64,000 nt of DNA from Pictodentalium vernedei (Eukaryota; Mollusca; Scaphopoda; Dentaliida; Dentaliidae), in NCBI GenBank assembly GCA_031216915.1, contig CM062296.1:59881084-59945083 (forward strand), written 5' to 3'. The notes under the pieces were generated by a model. The model made no database searches, was not told the DNA's origin, and worked only from the letters and a program-made list of their open reading frames with translations. Of this stretch, positions 57,031 through 64,000 are shown piece after piece (within the stretch, counting starts at the first letter, position 1; each line of letters opens with the position of its first letter). The position numbers and the translations under genes are program-made.

Positions 57031-59640
57031 AATGAAAGTGTCAATGACACTGTAGCTCAACTTGACAAACTTGAACTTGGTACGGTTAAAACTAGAAGTC
57101 CTGTCATGAAATGCACACAAATAGCACGTTCATATGCGCGTTAATGTGCGCGTTATGGCCCAAGTAAAGCTATCAAATTCTGTACATATGGCCTGTGCAC
57201 AAGCAGTGTTTCAGCCAATGGACCTCCGGGTAACCCGGAGGTCCATTGGCAGAAACATTGCATGTGTTTGCTATGAGTAACCAGGAGAACCTGCCGTGCT
57301 TTGGATGCCATTCGATATGGCAATTGCGCGCAATTACAACGCGCAATTAAGCCTACATAAGCGCACTACTCGTGACAGGACTTCTAGTTTTAACTGTAAG
57401 TTATAAATGAAACGGCAAAATTGAAGATCATTGGTACCAATGTTTTTTGATGAAATTTCAACATAACAGCATTGTGTGTGTGTGCACAACGTCAAGAGTT
57501 ATCCATGCAATTTTTAAATGTAAACAGTAAGACTGGTTAAAGGAAGAATGTTGATACACAATGCAGTATGTTCAAAGGTTATTTATTGTAAATGGCAACT
57601 TTTTTCACAGAAATGAATGCTAATCAACAGCTCTTATCTAAAGGTCTTGCCTAATGAGCACACCAAGTTCAAAAACAATCCTATGATAAATGCATCCTGT
57701 AGGCCATGTCAAAGAATGTTGATGCACAAATGAAATAAATTCAAAGATTGTTGCTAACAGCAGCAGTTTTTGATAGAAATGAAAAGAAAATCAATAGCTC
57801 CTACCTTTGTCACCCTGCATAAGCATACAAAGTTTCAAAACAACCTGATAATGAATGTGCCCTCTGAGGCATGCCAAAGGAAGAGGTTAATGCACAAATG
57901 CACTAAGTAGAAGGTCATTGCTTGTGGCTTTGGGTTTTGTTTTTTTTTTTGAAATTCATACATATACCCTGCAGAGAGTTCAAAAGGGATAAGTTGATTC
58001 ACAAATGCAGTAAGTTCAAAGGCTGGTGATAACAACAATAATGTTTTATGGAAATGAAAAAAAGCAATATCTCACATATCTGGGGTCACCCCGAACACAC
58101 ATACCAAGTTTCAAAGTGATCTGATAATAAATGTGCCCTGATGGGTGTGTTAAAGGGAAATATTAAGGCCTGACTAAACTAAGTTCAAAGGTCAGCGGCA
58201 ACATTTTTTGATAGAAATGGACGAAAATCGACAGCTCCCATATAGATGTCACCCCACACAAGCACACCAAGTTTGCAAGTGATCCAATCATAAATGTGTC
58301 CTGCAGGGTGTGTCAAAGGGAAATATTGATGCTTAACTGCACTAAGATTTTACTAAATTCATCGAAGGTCATTGCCAGTGGCAACATTTTTTGATGGAAA
58401 TCAAAGAAAATCGATAGCTCCCATCTAGAGGAAACCCCAAACAAGCATACAAAGTTTCATACCGATCTGATTATAAATGTGCCCTGTAGGGCATGCCAAA
58501 GGAATATATTGATACCTGACTAAACTAAGTTCAAAGATCGTTGCCAGTGGCAACATTTTTTGACAGACGGAAATGGAAGAAAATCGATAGCTCCCATCTA
58601 GAGGTCACCCCAAACAAGCATGCCAGGTTTAAAAGCAATCTGATCATAAATGTGCCCTGTAGGGTGTGCCAAAGGGAAATATTGAGGTCTGACTAAACTA
58701 AGTTCTAAGAACGTTGACTGCAGCAACATTTTTTGACGGAAATGGAAGAAAATCGATAGCTCCCATCTAGAGGACACCCCAAACAAGCATACAAAGTTTC
58801 AAAGCAATCCGATCATAAATGTGCCCTGTAGGGTGTGCCAAAGGGAAATATTGAGGTCTGACTAAACTAAGTTCTAAGAACGTTGGCCGTGGCAACATAT
58901 TTTGACAGAAATGGAAGAAAATCGATAGCACCCGTCTAGAGGTCACCCCAAACAAGCATGCCACGTTTCAAAGCAATCCAATGATAAAAGTGCCCTGTAG
59001 GGTGTGCCAAAGGGAAATATTGAGGTCTGACTAAACTAAGTTCTAAGAACATTGGCCGTGGCAACAATTTTTGACAGAAATAGAAGAAAATCGATAGCTC
59101 CCATCTAGAGGTCACCCCAAATAAGCATGCCAGGTTTCAAAGCAATCCAATCATAAATGTGCCCTGTAGGGTGTGCCAAAGGGAAATATTGAGGTTTGAC
59201 TGAACTAAGTTCTAAGAACGTTGGCCGCGGCAACATTTTTTGACGGAAATTGAAGAAAATCGATAGCTCCCATCTAGAGGACACCCCAAACAAGCAAGCC
59301 AAGTTTCAAAGCAATCCAATCATAAATGTGCCCTGTAGGGTGTGCCAATGGGCAATATTGAGGTTTGACTAAACCAAGTTCTAAGAACGTTGGCCGCGGA
59401 AACATGTTTTGATGGAAATTGAAGAAAATTGATAGCTCCCATCTAGAGGCCACCCCAAACAAGCACACCAAGTTTCAAAGCAATCTGATCATAAATGTGA
59501 CCTGTGAGGTGTGCCAAAGGAAATTGTGGACGTACGTACTAACATACTAATGTACTAACGTAGTATGTACGTATGCCGACGGACAAGAAGTGATGGCAAT
59601 TATAAGCTCAGCTTCACTTTGTCAAGTTGAGCTAAAAATG
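57031..59640 (+). mobile_element. Helitron-like element with 169-bp tandem core (copy 3)
   Basis: Left end AATGAAAGTGTCAATGACAC then TGTAGCTCAACTTGACAAAC; right end AAGCTCAGCTTCACTTTGTC then AAGTTGAGCTAAAAATG. The last six or seven units are spaced 169 bp apart and contain CTAGAGGTCACCCCAAACAA. A TA-type MITE (57083-57396) is inserted near its left end. Confidence 0.8.
57083..57396. mobile_element. TA-flanked MITE, CAGTTAAAACTAGAAGTCC family (copy 5)
   Basis: 314 bp, TA at 57081-57082 and 57397-57398, first base pair changed (CGGTTAAAACTAGAAGTCC). It interrupts GAACTTGG and AGTTATAAATG, which are contiguous across one TA in the copies at 6112 and 38430. Confidence 0.95.
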
Positions 59641-59689
59641 AAGCGGGAGACAAAAACTATGTTCTGGAACATGATCATAAAAACTAAGA

Positions 59690-61620
59690 TGAACTCCTTG
59701 TGCCTCGTTCCGATTATAGCAGGAAATATATTCCTGAAAAGGAATTAACCTTAGGCATTCGAAAGAATGCTCATTAATCACACTAGATTAATATGGTGTC
59801 ATCAAAAGGTCTAAAAGTCTCAGACAACTAACAAACTCTTCTCTTGTAACGGTACCTTGTCCGAATCGGACAGTGCATGGTCTCAGCCTGGCTGAAGCAG
59901 CTCAAGGTCTTCTTATTTGTGAGGACAATTAAATGGCTGATAACTGCAGCCCAAGAAGCTCACTAAAGGTGACTTACAATGCTAGCTGCTAATGATAGGG
60001 AAAAAACAATGCTCATAATTCTAGCTAGGTTACTATAGTATCAACAATAAAACTAAAGGTGGGCACGGTGGTGTTGCAGTAACCGGTTCTCGTCAGATCA
60101 CCGAAGTTAAGCAACATCAAGCCCTATTAGTCCTCAGATGAGTGACCATCTGAGAGATCGATTCGGACTCCTGCGTTGTGTCCTTGGGCAAGGCACTTAA
60201 CCCTGACTGTCCCCATGGGGGCACGACGATTCCGTGCACTAAGGCATACTGCATGTCGATGGTGCGCATGTCTTCAACCAATCTAAACTGACCTGTGCTG
60301 CAGTGTGGAGTTACAATGTTGGGGAGCTGGCAGCTGCTTGTCGTTGCTCGGTGGTTCTCTCTGGGTACTCCAGCTTCCTCCACCCGTAAAACTGTTATGA
60401 TTAGCCATTGTGCATAAATATGTGACCTTAAACACCAATAAATAAATAATAAGACTAAAGTCTGTGACACTAAGGAAAACACCAAGAAGGAAAATATGAA
60501 CTCTTTCCTTCAGTGGTTCTATTCCCAAAAGACAGTGGTCTCAGCCCAGCTAAGAAAGACTTCATCTCCGTGAAGACAGATATCTCGGTGTAATTATTGC
60601 AATTTGAGAAAGCTCATTAGAGAGAGACTAACAACATCAGTCACTCAAGTTAAGGGGAAAAGGGCCTCACTTGATTCTTATAAGGCATCAACAAAAGGAC
60701 TAAAAACCCCAGATGCCTAAGAATACAACACCGAGGAGGAAACAACGTACCCTTTCCTTTTAACACCCCTAATTCCAAAGAGACAGCAGTCTCAGATTAG
60801 CTAGCGCAGCTAATAAGTCTTCATCCCCTGAAGACAGATATCTAGGTGAAACTTGCGACTTTGAAAGCTCACTAAACGGAGACTTACAATGTTAGCCGCA
60901 ATGTATAAGAAAAAGACTGCTGTAAAATATATAAGGCCAGTATGACGTTAGCCGCTAATGATATATAAACACAGACCGCTCTTGATTCACATAAGCCAAA
61001 CTAAGGTGACAACAATATAACTAATTGCATGTGACGCCTAGGAATACTACACCGAGAAGGAAAACATAATCTTTCCTTCTGACAGCCTTATTTCAAAAAG
61101 CTAGCAGTCTCAGTGTAGCTAACACAGTCTAGAAGTCACATATCGGTGAAGACAGATATCTGTGTGTTACCCTGTGGCCTTAGACAGCTCACTAAACAGA
61201 GACTTATGACGTTAGCCACTAATGTATAAGAAAAGACTGCTCTAACTGTACATAAGGCTACTACGGCATCCACAATAGCACTAAATGACTCGGACGCCTA
61301 GGAATACAACACCGAGAAGGAAAAGACCTACTTATTCTTTCTAATGGCTGTGTTCCAAACAAGACAGCTGTGTCAGCCTATCTATGAGCTATTGATCTTC
61401 TATTCATAAGGAATAGATCATTGCTTTTCTTATACTATTGCTAAGCCAAGGGAGGCATCGTTAATTGGACAAAGAGCCTTCAACACATTAGTCGAAAGAT
61501 CCGGGAAGGAAAGATCTTTATCTTTCCTTCGCCCAGTACCTTAAGCTGTTTTTGCCTAGCAAACACAGACTTTTGTTCAGATGGGACAAGATTGGAAGTG
61601 CTTATGAATAACTACAGGCT
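59690..61620. repeat. Degenerate tandem array of ~250-310-bp units
   Basis: Five or six copies share CCTAGGAATACAACACCGAG, AAGGAAAA, CTTTCCTTC, GAAGACAGATATCT, AAGCTCACTAAA and GAGACTTACAATGTTAGCC. Units begin near 59755, 60466, 60717, 61031 and 61300. A 5S SINE is inserted at 60060-60450. There is no clear open frame, and I do not recognise the unit. Confidence 0.75.
60060..60450 (+). mobile_element. 5S rRNA-headed SINE, complete
   Basis: The head is CCGGTTCTCGTCAGATCACC, GAAGTTAAGCAACATCAAG and GAGTGACCATCTGAGAG, matching 5S rRNA. The body has GTGTCCTTGGGCAAGGCACT and GGTACTCCAGCTTCCTCCAC; the tail is CACCAATAAATAAATAAT. ACTAAAG occurs on both flanks (60051-60060 region and 60453-60460), a likely target duplication within the tandem array. 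Confidence 0.92.
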
Positions 61621-62289
61621 CTAATATAAAGAGCCTGTAATCGCTCACCTGGAACTACATACAACTAGAGTGATGTCACGCATGCAGCCCCCGACTGTCC
61701 CAGCAATGGCAATGCGTAGGCACAAAATAGTCTGAGCCACTTTTTGTTAACAGTTTACCTAACGAATCTGCCATATCTGCACTCGCGATATACAAAAATT
61801 GCTATTCAAATTTTACTTTTTCATTTCTCTGGTGGTGTGTTATAATAGTCAATATTTTGTTTATTTGCATTTAATAACTCCCAATCCTTGAAAATGCACT
61901 TTTGGAAACATTGCCTAAATTACTGTTGGTGGGTGGGAGGGGGTGTGAAGGAGGGGGATGATAAACCTGTATTCAACCTTGGCCTGAAGCGGATGGATGG
62001 ACGGATGGACCATTTACATAATATGACCATTTTTACTTATGGTCGTATAAAAAAGTAATATCAAATTTGAAGAGAATCATATAAATAGAACTGGATTTAT
62101 CTTCTGGATAACATGGAAAGGAGGGAGGGGTGGATTGATTCCACCCATCTCTGCCCGAAGTTTTGGAGACAGAATCAATGTCCCTCCCTCCCAATTTTCC
62201 TTCTAATCTGTATTACTTTTGTAAAACAACAGAAGTATGCTGCATGGGGCACTTCTTTCTATTTCAAACTGTGAAGCTCAGGTCATGGG
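61621..62289. other. Mixed transposon remnants
   Basis: GAGCCTGTAATCGCTCACCTGG at 61630-61651 resembles an AAGAGGCC-type element start. AGTTTACCTAACGAATCTGC at 61750 resembles one end of a piggyBac-like MITE. A 3' end with GGATGGATGGACGGATGGAC and the hairpin ATGACCATTTTTACTTATGG plus TCGTATAAAAA lies at 61990-62055. Confidence 0.5.
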
Positions 62290-63145
62290 AGAAAAAAACT
62301 GCATATAAGTAAAAGAAATCATGTCTATAAATGCAATTATTAAAAGTTGTATTGATCATGCAAGAAATAGTCTCAAAGTGTGTGTTAGAAGCCCAATTTC
62401 AAATTTATAGAAACTAAATTCAAAAACTGTTTTGAAAAGGGTTAAATTAATGCAAATATTAATTGAAACCACAGTATACATTGTCAGTAGACCTTGTCCC
62501 AAATGAAAAAAATGACGTAACACAGTGTTTGAAGAATAAAAGGTACAACCTTGAAAAGCAAAACTTTAATCCAAAACTTTAAGTTGGGAATAATAAGTAA
62601 AATTGACTGCAAAAATAAAAGGGTTCAATATTTTCTAAAACTGATAAAAGAAATCACTGATGTAAATGCAATCATTATGTTGTAATAACCATGCAAGAAT
62701 TATAATAACGAAAGTATGTGATAAAAGCCTAATTTCTAATACAAAAAAACTAAGTCTGAAAACATGTTTAAAAGGGGTTGAAACCCTGTCAATATTAATT
62801 AAAATCACTGTAGAAAGCTTCAGTAGACAGTATACACATTGTCACAAATAAGAACAGTGACATTCCACTAAACTGTTTGAAGAATTAAAGGTGTAACTCT
62901 GTAAATCAAAAACTTTAACCTGGAAGTTCTAAGTTAAATTGACTGCAAAAAAAGGTTAAGTATGTCCCAAAATAACATAAAACATAATGAGAATGATACA
63001 ATCAATAGTAATTAATATTAATTAAAAGGAAAAACACTATAACCGTCACTAAAAAACTTCAACCCGAACTCTAGATGTTAACAGACAGACGGATGGATGA
63101 AAGTCATGACTATAGCCCTGGCTGTAAACAGTCAGGCTAAAAATA
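62290..63145 (+). mobile_element. Two ~330-bp tandem units with a Helitron-like 3' end
   Basis: AAAGAAATCATGTCTATAAA at 62315 and AAAGAAATCACTGATGTAAA at 62648 start two similar units that both include GTTTGAAGAATnAAAGG and TTAAATTGACTGCAAAAA. The right end is CAGACAGACGGATGGATGAA, then the hairpin TAGCCCTGGCTG, CAGTCAGGCTAAAAATACC. Confidence 0.65.
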
Positions 63146-63603
63146 CCTAATTGGCACCCCAGGGGGGGGTGGAGTGTGGGAAGGGTATGTGGTGGGAGGG
63201 GGGGGGGGGGGCAGAGGTAGAGAAGCCCAAATTGATTCTGCATGTAGTCACTCCAAATCCTTGAAAATGCATTTTGGACCAAAGAAAAAATATTGGAGGG
63301 GGGGGGGGGGGATAGATGGGGGTGGATGGGTTATAGGAGTTAATTTGTTTCTGCATGATGAGGAGAGCACTACTAAACCAATCCCTCTTTGGCTAATCGT
63401 TGAGGTGTTCACTTTTATTCACACTGGTCAATGAGAAAGGGTTTCATTCTTCCCATTCTTGTGTTATTGGAAAGTCAGTGAATTGTTACATCCAATTTTT
63501 AAAGTAATTTTCAATTGTTAAGTGTATTTCTTGGACCATTCTTTGGAAAGGATTGGAATTCATAATTCCAGATTCAAGAAATACACAATGCCGATATGGT
63601 AGG
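63146..63603. repeat. G-rich tracts and a palindromic fragment
   Basis: G-runs lie at about 63162, 63196-63211 and 63297-63311. AATCCTTGAAAATGCATTTTGG recurs from 61890 with small changes. An inverted repeat TGTATTTCTTGGA / ATTCAAGAAATACACA lies at 63522-63589. Confidence 0.55.
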
Positions 63604-63885
63604 CTACATGTCTGGTGGATATCCACGATAACTCATCGGATTGAGGAGTTGATTATTTGTGGATATATGAACTGGACTGTGATTTTTTTCTGAATTTTGA
63701 AACAATGTATCTTGATAACCATGCAGCTTCCTAAATGAAATAAACTGAACCCATGTAAACCTTATCTCGCCTCCCTTTGTGTTTGTTTCACCCATTGGAA
63801 GAAAGGCGAGTGCTATTGTCCTGAATTTCCTCTGGATGACTACTACCTGTACATGTCCAGTCTCGTAGCAGTGATTTCTAGTCAA
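63604..63885 (-). CDS. Possible exon or decayed coding piece, unidentified
   Basis: A minus-strand open frame ends at a TAG at 63604-63606. Its last ~75 codons look protein-like: RTIALAFLPMGETNTKGGEI, RFTWVQFISFRKLHGYQDTL, LLNPMSYRGYPPDM. CATGTACAG or CATCCAG could serve as acceptors near 63833-63850. However, the upstream part (63810-63897) matches a repeat also seen at 13020-13100, and an inverted repeat lies just downstream, so it may be chance within an element. It is not needed by the three-exon gene. Confidence 0.2.
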   Translation of the reverse strand: MTRNHCYETGHVQVVVIQRKFRTIALAFLPMGETNTKGGEIRFTWVQFISFRKLHGYQDTLFQNSEKNHSPVHISTNNQLLNPMSYRGYPPDM

Positions 63886-63897
63886 GTCTTGTCTGCC

Positions 63898-64000
63898 TTA
63901 ACCCTCTACACTCTGATGTCAAAATGACAATGTTTTCAGCAGCAAATATTTCCCATAATGCAGTTTGATATTTAGCCAAATATATCTTGTTTGACAGAGC
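63898..64000 (+). mobile_element. Left end of TTAA-type MITE (ACTCTGATGTC family)
   Basis: TTAACCCTCTACACTCTGATG is followed by sequence closely matching 19943-20045, including AGCAGCAAATATTTCCCATA and AAATATATCTTGTTTGACAG. The window ends at the palindrome centre. Confidence 0.85.

Noticed and set aside
60070..60160. 5S rRNA gene
   Set aside because: Only the internal promoter region is kept and it is fused to a SINE body; there is no complete 5S sequence or T-run terminator.

Overview
The window looks like animal nuclear DNA from a marine invertebrate. I lean towards a mollusc or other lophotrochozoan, but this is not proven. The reasons are introns with GT/AG borders, LINE reverse transcriptases of the Jockey/CR1 kind, SINEs with tRNA or 5S rRNA heads (the 5S head matches the invertebrate form of 5S rRNA), and many Helitron-like elements filled with tandem repeats whose ends resemble repeats common in bivalve genomes. 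The DNA is AT-rich and contains several long C or G runs. There are no bacterial operons, no CRISPR array and no intact transposase gene.

One host gene can be supported, on the minus strand. Three exons at 48088-47328, 34475-34328 and 17674-17515 join with matching splice phases (G|CA, then TG|G) and end at a TGA stop. They encode the C-terminal ~353 residues of an acidic, serine-rich protein with a charged C-terminal helix. I cannot name it. Its earlier exons are not visible. The two introns (about 12.9 and 16.7 kb) are almost entirely transposon-derived.

Layout: 1-6 kb holds a broken LINE 3' end and SINEs. 6-8 kb is a Helitron-like element with a 169-bp array. 8-17 kb is a run of small palindromic DNA transposons (MITEs). 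17 kb has the last exon, next to a hAT-like MITE flanked by an unusual 65-bp duplication. 18-24 kb holds two MITEs, a 12 x 32-bp minisatellite and a 5'-truncated LINE inserted in the middle of a TTAA MITE. 24-34 kb has more MITEs and a 153-bp array. 34 kb has the middle exon. 35-47 kb holds SINEs, a second 169-bp-array element and deeply nested MITEs. 47-48 kb has the large exon. 48-60 kb holds three large tandem-cored elements. 60-64 kb has a degenerate ~270-bp array with a 5S SINE in it, another tandem-cored element and the start of a further MITE.

The most notable structure is modular. Different element families share ends but carry different tandem cores, or share a palindromic core but carry different ends, or share a SINE body but carry different polymerase III heads. 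Nesting gives several internal before/after comparisons that fix target-site duplications directly: TA, TTAA, 8 bp and 10 bp, depending on the family.
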